Origin: Betaproteobacteria bacterium
GTDB lineage: Bacteria; Pseudomonadota; Gammaproteobacteria; Burkholderiales; CAIKXV01
Length of the DNA stretch: 64,000 nt
Reading direction: 5' to 3'
Assembly: GCA_021298815.1 (NCBI GenBank)
Contig: JAJTHE010000003.1
Coordinates: forward strand, 1-64,000
Numbering within the stretch: position 1 is the stretch's first letter; each line of letters opens with the position of its first letter. Shown piece after piece: positions 29,724 through 39,048 of the stretch. The notes beneath the pieces were generated by a model. It did no database searches. It was not told where the DNA came from and saw nothing but the letters and a program-made list of their open reading frames with translations. The translations under genes were made by a program, and so were the position numbers.

Positions 29724-29905
29724 TCGAGCTGCCTGGAAGGCCCATGCAGGAGATGCCCACACGGGCCGGCATAGTCCGCACCCCGACGGCACTCGAGCGC
29801 TGGACGCCCGCGCTGGGCGAACACAACGACTACGTCTTCGGCGAGCTGCTGGGCCTTTCCCGGGCACGAATCGAGGAACTGGTCGCGACCAAAGTGATCT
29901 GTTGA
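29720..29905 (+). CDS. 61-aa ORF equivalent to a CaiB/BaiF C-terminal tail (remnant or split subunit)
   Basis: RTPTALERWTPALGEHNDYVFGELLGLSRARIEELVATKVIC matches the CaiB C-terminal pattern. Overlaps the upstream stop (ATGA) and downstream start (TGATG). Confidence 0.6.
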   Translation: MIELPGRPMQEMPTRAGIVRTPTALERWTPALGEHNDYVFGELLGLSRARIEELVATKVIC

Positions 29906-32205
29906 TGCAGCGTCCTCTGGCCGGCGTTGGGGTGGTCGAGATCGGCGCGCCACGCGCGATCGGCTACGCGGGCAGGCTGCTCGCAGACCTGGGTGCTACG
30001 GTCACCTGCGTGGAAGTCGGTGATCGGAAGCAGGACGCGCCGGGCGCGCTCGAGATCGGCCTGAGCGCCAACAAGACCCGCGTTGCCATGGATGCGCTGC
30101 ACGACGTTCTCGCAAGCAGCCAGATCGTCCTCATCGGATCGATGACGGCCACCGCGCCGGATGGGCTCACAGCGGCGCGGCTCGCGGCCGAGTGGCCCGA
30201 CAGTGTGGTGGTCTCGGTCAGTGCCTTCGGCCTGCACGGCCCGACGAGCCGATGGGCGGCGAACGACCTCAGCCTGCAGGCGCAGAGCGGCATCTCGATC
30301 GGCATCGGGCTGCCGGGACAGCCGCCATTGAAGCTTCCCGGGGAACAGACGACGTTCCAGGCCGGCGTGTGTGCAGCGATCGCAGCACTCGGCGCGCTGT
30401 TCACAGGTCGAGGCGCGCTGATCGATCTGGCGGCGCTGGACGTGTGGGCCTCGTTCTACAGCGGCGTGGAAGTGGCCATGGCGCATTTCGGGCGGCACAG
30501 CAAGCAGCGTGCCGGCCATCGCGTGTCCGGCCAGCCCTATCCGCGGACCCTCCTGCGGTGCAAGGACGGCTATTTCGCCATTCAATGCGGCGAGAGCAGG
30601 CACTGGCAGCTCTTCCTGAGAATGATCGCCCGCGAGGACCTGCTCGCGCATCCGCTGTTCGCCAACCGCTTCAAGGCCAACGATCAGCACGGCGACGCCT
30701 GCGATGCCCTCATCCAGCCCTGGTTTCTCGAGCGCACCAAGGAAGAGATCCTGCAAGCCTGCCTGGCGCACAGGATTCCCGGCGCGCCGGTGTACGAGCT
30801 GCGCGAGATCATCGCGCACCCGCACCTGCGCAGCCGCGACTACTTCACCGCCATCGATACGCCCGCGGGGCGCATCGAGATCGCGGGCACCCCGTATGCA
30901 TCGCTCACGCATCCCGCCAAGACCGAGGAAGCCGAGCCTCCGGCCCGCGCGGCGCCATCCACGGGAACGCCGCCCCGGGCAGCGAGTGCCGACAAGCGAC
31001 GCCCGCTGGCCGGCCTTCGTGTAGTCGATTTCGGCTGGGTGTGGGCCGGTGCCGTGCCGGGGCACATCCTGGCCGATCTCGGCGCAGAAGTGATCAAGCT
31101 TGAAAGCTCGAGCCCGCTCGACTACATGCGGCAAGGCCGGCCCATCGTCGGCACCGAGAAGGATCCGGAACAGAATCCGATGTTCCAGAACGTCAATCGC
31201 GGCAAGCTCAGCTTCCGGATCAAGCTCGATCATCCCCAGGCCCAGGCGCTAGTCACCGAGCTTGTGGCGACCAGCGACGTGGTGATCGAGAATTTCTCCC
31301 CCGGCGTGATGGAGAAGTTCGGCCTGGGCTACGCCGCGTTGCGGCGCGCGCGGCCGGATCTGGTGATGTGCTCGATGTCGGCGGTCGGCCAGGGCGGGCC
31401 GCTGAGCGGCATTCGCACCTACGCGACCATGATCGCGAGCCTGGCCGGGCTGGACGGCCTCGTCGGCTATCCGGGAGGTCGAGTGCTCGGATCGCAATCC
31501 TCATACGCCGATCCCAATGCGAGCCTGCACGCGACCCTGGCGATACTGGCCGCGCTGTGGCGCCGACGGCAAACGGGTCAAGGCGCCCACATCGATTTCT
31601 CGCAGTGGGAAGCCGCGGTGAGCGTCATGGCCGAGCAGATCGTCGAGCATGCAAGGGGTGGCAGGGTGCACACGCCTGGCGGCACGCGGCACGCATGCAA
31701 CGCGCCGCACGGCCATTATCCCGCCCGCGGCGAAGACAAGTGGGTCGCCATCTCGGTGGAGAGCGACGCGCAGTGGCGGACACTGGCGACCGTGCTGGGC
31801 AATGCGTCGTGGATGGCGTCAGACATCTGCGCGACGCAAGCCGACCGGCTTGCCCATGCGGCCGAGATCGACCGGCAGCTCGCGCAGGAGACCTGCAAGC
31901 ACGAGGCGACATCGCTCGCCGCGGCGCTGGCGGCAGCAGGCGTCGCTGCCGCGCCGCTCAACGATGCCGCCCAACTCGCGGGAAACGCGCAATTGCGCGC
32001 TCGCACGCTGTTCGAGATGGTCGACCATCCCGTGCTCGGAGCGCTACCGGTATATCGACTGCCCTGGCACATCGACCACGAGGCCATCCCGATCACGCGC
32101 CGCGCGCCGCTGATCGGCGAGCATAATCGGTACGTGTTGCACGAAGTTCTGGGCTACCCGGAGGCGCGCATCAACGCGCTGGCGGAGACGGGACTGTTCA
32201 CCTAG
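29905..32205 (+). CDS. tandem CaiB/BaiF (type III CoA-transferase) fusion protein
   Basis: Two CaiB N-terminal signatures in one ORF: LAGVGVVEIGAPRAIGYAGRLLADLGATVTCVEV and LAGLRVVDFGWVWAGAVPGHILADLGAEVIKLESSSPLDYMRQ. Confidence 0.9.
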   Translation: MQRPLAGVGVVEIGAPRAIGYAGRLLADLGATVTCVEVGDRKQDAPGALEIGLSANKTRVAMDALHDVLASSQIVLIGSMTATAPDGLTAARLAAEWPDSVVVSVSAFGLHGPTSRWAANDLSLQAQSGISIGIGLPGQPPLKLPGEQTTFQAGVCAAIAALGALFTGRGALIDLAALDVWASFYSGVEVAMAHFGRHSKQRAGHRVSGQPYPRTLLRCKDGYFAIQCGESRHWQLFLRMIAREDLLAHPLFANRFKANDQHGDACDALIQPWFLERTKEEILQACLAHRIPGAPVYELREIIAHPHLRSRDYFTAIDTPAGRIEIAGTPYASLTHPAKTEEAEPPARAAPSTGTPPRAASADKRRPLAGLRVVDFGWVWAGAVPGHILADLGAEVIKLESSSPLDYMRQGRPIVGTEKDPEQNPMFQNVNRGKLSFRIKLDHPQAQALVTELVATSDVVIENFSPGVMEKFGLGYAALRRARPDLVMCSMSAVGQGGPLSGIRTYATMIASLAGLDGLVGYPGGRVLGSQSSYADPNASLHATLAILAALWRRRQTGQGAHIDFSQWEAAVSVMAEQIVEHARGGRVHTPGGTRHACNAPHGHYPARGEDKWVAISVESDAQWRTLATVLGNASWMASDICATQADRLAHAAEIDRQLAQETCKHEATSLAAALAAAGVAAAPLNDAAQLAGNAQLRARTLFEMVDHPVLGALPVYRLPWHIDHEAIPITRRAPLIGEHNRYVLHEVLGYPEARINALAETGLFT

Positions 32206-32232
32206 CCGCGCGTTCATCGCGGCCACACGGCC

Positions 32233-32252
32233 CGATCGATCCGCATCGATCG
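32233..32252. terminator. perfect inverted repeat between convergent genes; candidate bidirectional terminator
   Basis: CGATCGAT-CCGC-ATCGATCG (8-bp stem, 4-nt loop) between stops at 32205 (+) and 32273 (-). Confidence 0.45.
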
Positions 32253-32272
32253 CACTCTCCTTGGCGGGACGC

Positions 32273-33244
32273 CTAGTTTGCCTTGATGCCCGCGGCCTTC
32301 ACGACTTTCGTCCAGCGCACGATCTCCAGCTCGATGTGCGCAATGGCGTCCTGCGGCGTGCCACCCACAACCGTGGCGCCTTCCAGAACGAGTCGTTCTC
32401 TGACGTCCGTCTGGCGCGCTACTTTTGTAATTTCGCTGCTCAGTCTGCTGACGATGGGCGCTGGCAAATTGGCGGGTCCGAGCACGATATAGTAGGTGGC
32501 GGCTTCGAAACCCGGAAGGCCCGATTCGGCCAGCGTTGGCAGTTCGGGTATCGCCGGGGAGCGCTGCAGACTTGCCATCGCGATCGCGCGCAACTTGCCG
32601 CTCTTCACGTGCGGAAGCGTTGGCACAGGGCTCGCGAACATCATGTCGATCTGACCGCCGAGCAGATCGGCCAACGCGGGGCCAGTCCCCTTGTACGGAA
32701 TGTGGATCGTCTTGATGTTGGCACTCGTGTTCAAGAGTTCACCGGCCAGATGCACGATGCTTGCGGTTCCGCTGGATCCGAAGTTCAGCTTGCCGGGCCG
32801 GCTTTGCGCAAGTGCTACCAGTTCCCTGACCGTAGTCGCCGGCACGCTCGGGTGTACCGTCAGCATCATCGGGGAGGTCGCAAAGAACGAGATGCCCGTG
32901 AAATCCCTGATCGGATCGAACGGGAGCTTGTACAGGCTGGGGTTGATGCCATGGCTGCTGGTAGCCATCAGCAGCGTATATCCGTCGGGCTGCGCGCGCG
33001 CTACGAGTTCTGTTCCGATGATCGTCGAACCGCCGGGGCGATTGTCGACGATTACCGTCTGGCCCAGATGCTCTGCGAGCCTGCTTGCGAGCAGCCGGCT
33101 CACGAGATCACCGCCACCGCCGGGCGCGAGCGGAACGATGAGACGGATCGGCTTGATCGGGTAGGCTTGAGCGCCAGCAACGGAGCTGGCCGTGCCCAGC
33201 GCAATGATTCCCATGAGAGACAGCGCAAGACGGGCTGCTGACAC
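32273..33244 (-). CDS. Bug/TctC-type TTT substrate-binding protein
   Basis: AYPIKPIRLIVPLAPGGGGDLVSRLLASRLAEHLGQTVIVDNRPGGSTIIGTELV. Confidence 0.93.
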   Translation of the reverse strand: MSAARLALSLMGIIALGTASSVAGAQAYPIKPIRLIVPLAPGGGGDLVSRLLASRLAEHLGQTVIVDNRPGGSTIIGTELVARAQPDGYTLLMATSSHGINPSLYKLPFDPIRDFTGISFFATSPMMLTVHPSVPATTVRELVALAQSRPGKLNFGSSGTASIVHLAGELLNTSANIKTIHIPYKGTGPALADLLGGQIDMMFASPVPTLPHVKSGKLRAIAMASLQRSPAIPELPTLAESGLPGFEAATYYIVLGPANLPAPIVSRLSSEITKVARQTDVRERLVLEGATVVGGTPQDAIAHIELEIVRWTKVVKAAGIKAN

Positions 33245-33335
33245 GACATCCTCCTCCGGATCTTGTAATTGACGATCTGCCCTGTGCGGTGTCCTGAACC
33301 GCTTGTTTCACCGTGCGCGGCAGAAAGTTCGATTA

Positions 33336-33347
33336 TTGGCCGGCCAA
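33336..33347. promoter_or_regulatory. TTGGCCGGCCAA perfect palindrome in a divergent intergenic region
   Basis: 12-bp perfect palindrome between the Bug gene (-, starts 33244) and cupin gene (+, starts 33467), next to AT-rich GCATTATATATG. Confidence 0.4.
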
Positions 33348-33466
33348 AATTGCTGCGTGAGAATGAATGCATTATATATGGGGCTACATCAAGCGCACCG
33401 TCGTTTGCCCGACGCAGAAGTTCGGCTGTACACCGTCAACCCACATTCTTCCAGGAGGCAAGGACG

Positions 33467-34231
33467 ATGATCCACGGCACGGTCGGCACTCAGGCCATGC
33501 AGGGGCGGCGCTTGGTGAAATCCAGCGGCAGCGAGGAAGTGCACTGGCGCACCGATTTTCTCGGCCAGCCCTCAAGTGGCGAGATCAAATGCACGCCACA
33601 GGCGTTCCTGATCGAGATGACCCCCGGGGAGGTGATCCTTCCGCACTTCCACGAAGTCGATCAGTTCCAGGTGTTCGTGGCTGGTGGCGGTGGCGTCGGA
33701 CGTACCAACGACGTGGTGGCGCCGATCGCGGTCCACTATGCCGACCGATACACCGGCTATGGACCGATCAATGCCGGGCCGCAGGGCTATTCGTACTTCA
33801 CGCTGCGCGCGCGCTCCGACGCTGGTGCCGTCTACCTGCACAAGCCCGGCTATCGCGAAAAGCTGAAGCCGAGCCGAAAGCGCCATCATCTGGCACCGAT
33901 CACCCTGAGCACGGAGCCGGTGTTGTTCTCCCGCACCGAGAACTCGCTCGAAACGCTGATCGAGGCCTCGGACACGCATGACGGGCTGGCCGCGTTCGTG
34001 CTCCGCATGGGCCCGAGCGCGCGACTCAGCGGTCCGGATCCGCGCGGCACCGGTGGACAGTATTACTTGGTGCTCAACGGCAGCCTTGAACGCGACGGCG
34101 TGAGTTACCCGGCCTGGTCGACGCTCTTCGTCGATGCGGATGAAGGTCCGCTCGACGTGAATGCCGGCGAGAAGGGGCTGGAAGTGGCGATCCTGCAGTT
34201 CGCGCATCAGGACCCGACGCTGTCGAGCTGA
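33467..34231 (+). CDS. bicupin-like protein
   Basis: Cupin motif MTPGEVILPHFHEVDQFQVFVAGGGGVG and a second degenerate cupin half. Start placed at ATG 33467 preceded by CCAGGAGGCAAGG. Confidence 0.7.
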   Translation: MIHGTVGTQAMQGRRLVKSSGSEEVHWRTDFLGQPSSGEIKCTPQAFLIEMTPGEVILPHFHEVDQFQVFVAGGGGVGRTNDVVAPIAVHYADRYTGYGPINAGPQGYSYFTLRARSDAGAVYLHKPGYREKLKPSRKRHHLAPITLSTEPVLFSRTENSLETLIEASDTHDGLAAFVLRMGPSARLSGPDPRGTGGQYYLVLNGSLERDGVSYPAWSTLFVDADEGPLDVNAGEKGLEVAILQFAHQDPTLSS

Positions 34232-34438
34232 CGTTGGCAAGGACTGGGTCGGTGGGGCGGCGGTGCGGACGGGCCGCTCGGCGCCGAGGCGCGTGGGCAA
34301 GCCCGCGGATGCCCTTCAGCAGCGCGCGATAGACGACGGTCCCTCCACGCAGGCACTCGTGGGCGCGAAAAGCCTCGATGGGTCACGAGCAACTGGTGAG
34401 CGCCTTGGCGGCTCGGTCACCCTCGGTATCGGCGTGGC

Positions 34439-35881
34439 CTATGGCACTGCCGATGCGGAGGGCGCGCCATCCGGGACGAACAGGCCGATGAACGCCGATA
34501 CTGGAAGCGCCTGTCCATGCTGACCCTGGTCGAACAATCTCAGGATCTGCGCGATCCGGTCCTCGGGGAGCGCAAGCGCGAGGTTGCGCTCGAGTTTCCG
34601 GCGCAGGTAGGGCAGGCCTTCGGCGCGGCGGCTGGCGTGACCGACCGGCTGGAGGATCTCGACGCGGTCGGTACGGGTGCCATCGGTGAATGTCACCTGC
34701 ACGCTGTTCGCGCAGGCGCGTAGCGCGGGATCGAGGAAGGCCGCCGTGTAGGCAGGGTCCTCTGTCACGATCATGCGCGCGCGCAGGGCGTCGATCCGCG
34801 GGTCGCTGGCGGTTTCGTCCAGGAAGTGGTGCTCGGAAAGCGTGCCGTTCAGCAGCCCCAGCGCGACCATGTATTGCAGGCAATGGTCGCGGTCGGCGGG
34901 ATTGGCGAGCGGGCCTGACTTGCTGGTGATGCGGATCGCCGTCGCGTAGCTGCGCAGGTCGATGCGCTCGATGGCGTGCAGTCGGTGTCGGACCGTCGGA
35001 TGCAGTGCGATCGACGCTTCCAGCGCCGTCTGCGCATGCACGACACCGGGATAGGCGGCCTTGAACAGCAGGTTCTCCATGACGTAGGAACCGAGCGGGC
35101 GCGACAGCGTGAACGGTTTGCCGCCGAACTGGCGTGCTTCCATGCCCCACGTCGGATCGGTCAGCACGGTGCCGCAGCTGGGGGCTCCGGCCATCACCCT
35201 TAACGCAAGCTGCAGGCCGCGCGCGGACGCGTCGGGTCCGGCCCAGGACTTGCGCGGTCCGGCATTGGGCGCCTGGCGGTAGACCCTGAGCGGATGGCCG
35301 TCGCACCAGGCATGGGACACGGCGGCGGCGATCTGGCGCGCATCGGCACCGAGCAGCTTCGCGGCCAGGGCGGCCGAGGGGACGCGCACGAAGGCGGCAT
35401 GGTCGAAGCCTGCGCCGCTGGGATGGTTGGTGAGGCCCAGGATGCCCTGAATCTCGTAGGCGACCATCATGGCGTGGAGCACGTCGCGCAGCGTGAAGGG
35501 CGCCAGGCCCCTTGTGCGCCGGCGTTCGCTCGCGAAGGCCGCTGTGGCCAGCAGGGTGCCTATGTGGTCTGAAGGATGGCCGGTTTCGAGCGCCACCCAG
35601 GTGTCGCTGAAGTCCAGCCAGCGCACCAGGCAGCCGGTGCCGAATGCGGCGGCCAGCGGATCCGCAGCGTACCGGGTGCCGGGAATCGGCACGCCGCCCT
35701 GGTCCACGGTGCAGGACAGGATCGGCGCGACGAGGGCCATGCATTCGGGCACGCGCGTCGCTGCCATCGCGCATCCGAGGGCGTCGAACAGCGCGAGCCA
35801 GGCGACGTCGAGCGCGTCGCTTCCGGCCGGCGGGCCAGCCTCGACATAGGCTGCGATCTCTCCGGTCAGTGCATCTTCCAT
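34439..35881 (-). CDS. MmgE/PrpD family protein
   Basis: ALDVAWLALFDALGCAMAATRVPECM, GTGCLVRWLDFSDTWVALETGHPSDHIGTLLATAAFASE. Start placed at ATG 35881. Confidence 0.88.
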   Translation of the reverse strand: MEDALTGEIAAYVEAGPPAGSDALDVAWLALFDALGCAMAATRVPECMALVAPILSCTVDQGGVPIPGTRYAADPLAAAFGTGCLVRWLDFSDTWVALETGHPSDHIGTLLATAAFASERRRTRGLAPFTLRDVLHAMMVAYEIQGILGLTNHPSGAGFDHAAFVRVPSAALAAKLLGADARQIAAAVSHAWCDGHPLRVYRQAPNAGPRKSWAGPDASARGLQLALRVMAGAPSCGTVLTDPTWGMEARQFGGKPFTLSRPLGSYVMENLLFKAAYPGVVHAQTALEASIALHPTVRHRLHAIERIDLRSYATAIRITSKSGPLANPADRDHCLQYMVALGLLNGTLSEHHFLDETASDPRIDALRARMIVTEDPAYTAAFLDPALRACANSVQVTFTDGTRTDRVEILQPVGHASRRAEGLPYLRRKLERNLALALPEDRIAQILRLFDQGQHGQALPVSAFIGLFVPDGAPSASAVP

Positions 35882-35970
35882 CCGGACCGCCTCAGGAGAA
35901 GGTGATGTCGGTGCAATCGGTCGACGCGATGCAGAAGCGGCGGAACCATTGCCAATGGAGCGGCAGCGGG

Positions 35971-36933
35971 TCACTCGATGCGGATGTCCGCTTCCTTGAT
36001 CACTCGTGCCCATTTGTCGATATCGCGACGCAGCTGTTTGCCGAACTCCGCCGGCGTATTGCCGACCGCCTCCAGGCCTTCGTTCGACAGGCGGGCCGAC
36101 ACGTCGGGTTGCTGCGCCGCTTCCCGATACAACCGCGACAGGGACTCGATCAGGCGCGGCGGCGTCCTTGCGGCGGCGAACACGCCGAACCATCCGGTCA
36201 CCGCGTAGCCGGCGATGCCGGATTCGGCGATGGTCGGCAACTCGGGCGCAATCGGTGAGCGCTTCTCGCCGGTGACGGCCAGCGCGCGCAGGCGGCCGGC
36301 CTTGACCTGGGCGAGGGCGGCGGGCGGTGTCGAAAAGTAGAGCTGGACTTCGCCACCCAGGAGCGCGATGACCGCAGGGCCACCGCCCTTGTAGGCCACC
36401 TGCTGCATCGGGACCTTGGTCACCAGCCGGAACAGTTCGGCCGCGAGGTGTCCCATGGATCCGATGCCCGGCGCCGCATAGTTGAGGCCGCCCGGCCGCG
36501 TCTTCGCGAACTGCACGAGTTCGGCGACCGACTTCACCGGCGTGGCCGGATTGACGACCAGGATCAGCGGGCCTTCGGCGAGGTTGGTGACCGGCGCGAA
36601 ATCCTTCAGGACGTCGAAGGGCAGCTTGCGGCCCAGGCTCGGAAAGGTCGAGAAGTTCGCGAAGATCACCATCACGGTGTGACCATCGGGTTCGGATCGC
36701 GCCACGATGTCGGCACCCACGGCACCGGCCGCGCCGCCACGGTTGTCGATCACAAACGGGATGCCTATCGTGTCGGAAACCTTCTGGCTGACGGTCCGGC
36801 CGACGAAGTCGCTGCCGCCGCCGGCCGCCGCCGCCACCACGACACGAATCGGACGAGTGGGAAACGACTCTGCCGCGTGTACAGCGGAGGCGACGAGCGC
36901 GAATACCACGGCCCCTGCGATTTTGCCGCTCAT
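35971..36933 (-). CDS. Bug/TctC-type TTT substrate-binding protein
   Basis: SFPTRPIRVVVAAAAGGGSDFVGRTVSQKVSDTIGIPFVIDNRGGAAGAVGADIVARS. Start placed at ATG 36933. Confidence 0.92.
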   Translation of the reverse strand: MSGKIAGAVVFALVASAVHAAESFPTRPIRVVVAAAAGGGSDFVGRTVSQKVSDTIGIPFVIDNRGGAAGAVGADIVARSEPDGHTVMVIFANFSTFPSLGRKLPFDVLKDFAPVTNLAEGPLILVVNPATPVKSVAELVQFAKTRPGGLNYAAPGIGSMGHLAAELFRLVTKVPMQQVAYKGGGPAVIALLGGEVQLYFSTPPAALAQVKAGRLRALAVTGEKRSPIAPELPTIAESGIAGYAVTGWFGVFAAARTPPRLIESLSRLYREAAQQPDVSARLSNEGLEAVGNTPAEFGKQLRRDIDKWARVIKEADIRIE

Positions 36934-36955
36934 GATCACTCCTCCTGTGAATGTG

Positions 36956-38185
36956 TCAGGCCGCTGAACGCAGCTTCTCGTGCTTTTCCTGCAGTTTCCC
37001 GGCCTCGACAGCCGGCCAGTCCAGCCACTGTGCAATCACTTCCGCCGTGTGCTGGCCGAGCAGCGGGGGCGGCGCGACCTCGCTGCCCGCAGCGGCGTCC
37101 TTCCACGGTGGGCCAACCACCTTGATCGCACCCGATACCGGGTGCGTGGCCGGGCGGATGAGGCCCCGGTGGGCGACCTGGTCATCGCGTACCGCCGCCA
37201 GGTAGTCGTTGACGAAGCCGTACGGGACGCGGTTCGCCTCCAGACGGTGCTGCCATGCTTCGGCTGTGCGCATGCGGAACGCTGCGGCGACCGCAGTGTC
37301 GATCTCCTTGCGGCATTGCACGCGGCCCGCCATCGTACTGAAGCGCGCTTCCCGGTGCATGTCCATGCGTTCGATCGCGGTGCAGAACGCGAGCCAGTGA
37401 TGGTCGTTCTGTACGATCACCGCCACGTACCGGCCGTCGGCGGTCTCGTAGGCATTGGCCGGTACGCGCATCGGATTCTGGTTGCCGTAGCGTGCGGGAC
37501 TGATGCCGGCCTGGAGGGCTTCGCCCATCCGCGGCCCGAGCACGGCGAGCATCGAATCCTGCATGCTGATGTCGATGTAGCGGCCTTCACCGCTGCGGCG
37601 CGCCTCGAGCAGGCCGGTGGCGATCGCATAGGCAGCGAACATGCCGGAAACCACGTCGCCCAGCGGTGCCCCGACCTGGGTGGGCGGGCCGTCCGGGTCA
37701 CCGGTCACGCTCATTGCGCCACTGACCGCCTGGATGATCGGGTCAAGGGCCAGCCGATTGCGTGCAGGGCCGGTCTGGCCGAAGCCCGAGATCGAGCAGT
37801 AGACGAGCCGGGGATTGAGCGCGCGCAGTTCGTCCCACCCCATCCCGAGGCGCTCGGCCACCCCGGGCGAGAAGTTCTCCACGACCACGTCGGCCACTTG
37901 CGCCAGGGCGCGTGCGATGTCGCGCTCCTGTGGATCCTTCAGGTTGAGACCGACGCTTCGTTTGCCCCGGTTCGATGCGTAGAAGTAGTCTTCGTCGTGC
38001 GCGGCCCGTCCGCGATAGCGTCCGACCCAGCGCAACTCATCGCCGTGCATCGGCTCCTCGAGCTTCGCGACATCGGCGCCCATGTCCGCGAGCATCATCG
38101 TGCAGTAGGGCCCGGCGATGACCCGCGTCAAGTCGACCACGCGCACGCCCTCGAGCGGGCGGGGAGAGGCGGTCTGCGCAGCCAT
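36956..38185 (-). CDS. CaiB/BaiF type III CoA-transferase family protein (single domain)
   Basis: LEGVRVVDLTRVIAGPYCTMMLADMGADVAKLEEPMHGDELR, RYIDISMQDSM with candidate catalytic Asp, LLGQHTAEVIAQWLDW tail. Confidence 0.93.
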   Translation of the reverse strand: MAAQTASPRPLEGVRVVDLTRVIAGPYCTMMLADMGADVAKLEEPMHGDELRWVGRYRGRAAHDEDYFYASNRGKRSVGLNLKDPQERDIARALAQVADVVVENFSPGVAERLGMGWDELRALNPRLVYCSISGFGQTGPARNRLALDPIIQAVSGAMSVTGDPDGPPTQVGAPLGDVVSGMFAAYAIATGLLEARRSGEGRYIDISMQDSMLAVLGPRMGEALQAGISPARYGNQNPMRVPANAYETADGRYVAVIVQNDHHWLAFCTAIERMDMHREARFSTMAGRVQCRKEIDTAVAAAFRMRTAEAWQHRLEANRVPYGFVNDYLAAVRDDQVAHRGLIRPATHPVSGAIKVVGPPWKDAAAGSEVAPPPLLGQHTAEVIAQWLDWPAVEAGKLQEKHEKLRSAA

Positions 38186-38188
38186 CGG

Positions 38189-38950
38189 CTACTTCGCCTT
38201 CCAGACGGGCGTGCGCTTCTCCTTGAACGCGAGGATGCCCTCCTTGGCATCCTCCGACAGCAGCACGTGGTTGGCGATATCGCGGGCGAGGTACATTCGG
38301 TCGCTGACCGGCAACTCCTGGCCGCGACGCGCGGCTTCCTTGATCGCCTGGACGGCCAGGGGCGCGTTCTCCATGATCTCGGCGACCCAGCGCCGGGCCG
38401 CTCCCAGCAGATTCTCGTGCGCAACCACTTCGTTGGCGATGCCGAAGCGGAAGGCGTCGGCGGCGGAGATGAAGCGGCCGCGCATCAGGTAGCCCATCGC
38501 CTGGTTCCAGGGTATGGCGTGCGGGATGTAGCTGGGACCGCTGACCGAGGAGATGCCGCGCTTGACCTGCGGCCAGCCGATGCTCGCGCGCTCCGACATG
38601 ATGACGATGTCGGAGTTGAGGGCGAAGCCTGCGCCCTGGGCCAGCGCGGGGCCATTCAACGCGACGACGATCGGCTTGTAGATGAAGCGCAGGTACAGGT
38701 AGAGCTCGTCGTTGGACATCACTTCGCTGTCCTGGTCGGGCAGCTTCTCGAGCAGGTCCTTGCCGGAACAGAACACTTCTCCGTTTCCGGTGATCACCGC
38801 CGCCCAGATGTCCGGGTCATGCTTGATGCGCGAGAAGGCTTCCTGCACCTCCTTGCGCATCGCCCGGTTGATCGCGTTCTTCTTCTCCGGGCGGTTCAAG
38901 GTCACCGTGGCTACATGGTCTTCGACTTCGAACAGGACTGCGGTCCCCAT
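38189..38950 (-). CDS. enoyl-CoA hydratase/isomerase family protein
   Basis: Crotonase pattern (VATVTLNRPEKKNAINRAM, AVITGNGEVFCSGKDLLE, GPALAQGAGFALNSDIVIMSE). Confidence 0.92.
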   Translation of the reverse strand: MGTAVLFEVEDHVATVTLNRPEKKNAINRAMRKEVQEAFSRIKHDPDIWAAVITGNGEVFCSGKDLLEKLPDQDSEVMSNDELYLYLRFIYKPIVVALNGPALAQGAGFALNSDIVIMSERASIGWPQVKRGISSVSGPSYIPHAIPWNQAMGYLMRGRFISAADAFRFGIANEVVAHENLLGAARRWVAEIMENAPLAVQAIKEAARRGQELPVSDRMYLARDIANHVLLSEDAKEGILAFKEKRTPVWKAK

Positions 38951-39048
38951 TGGCGTGGTCTCCTCCTGGATTCACGATCAGGCTAGACCAGCCTCGCTAT
39001 CGGGTAAAATGATTAAAGGTCATATAACGATCAGGAAAACGCATCGCC

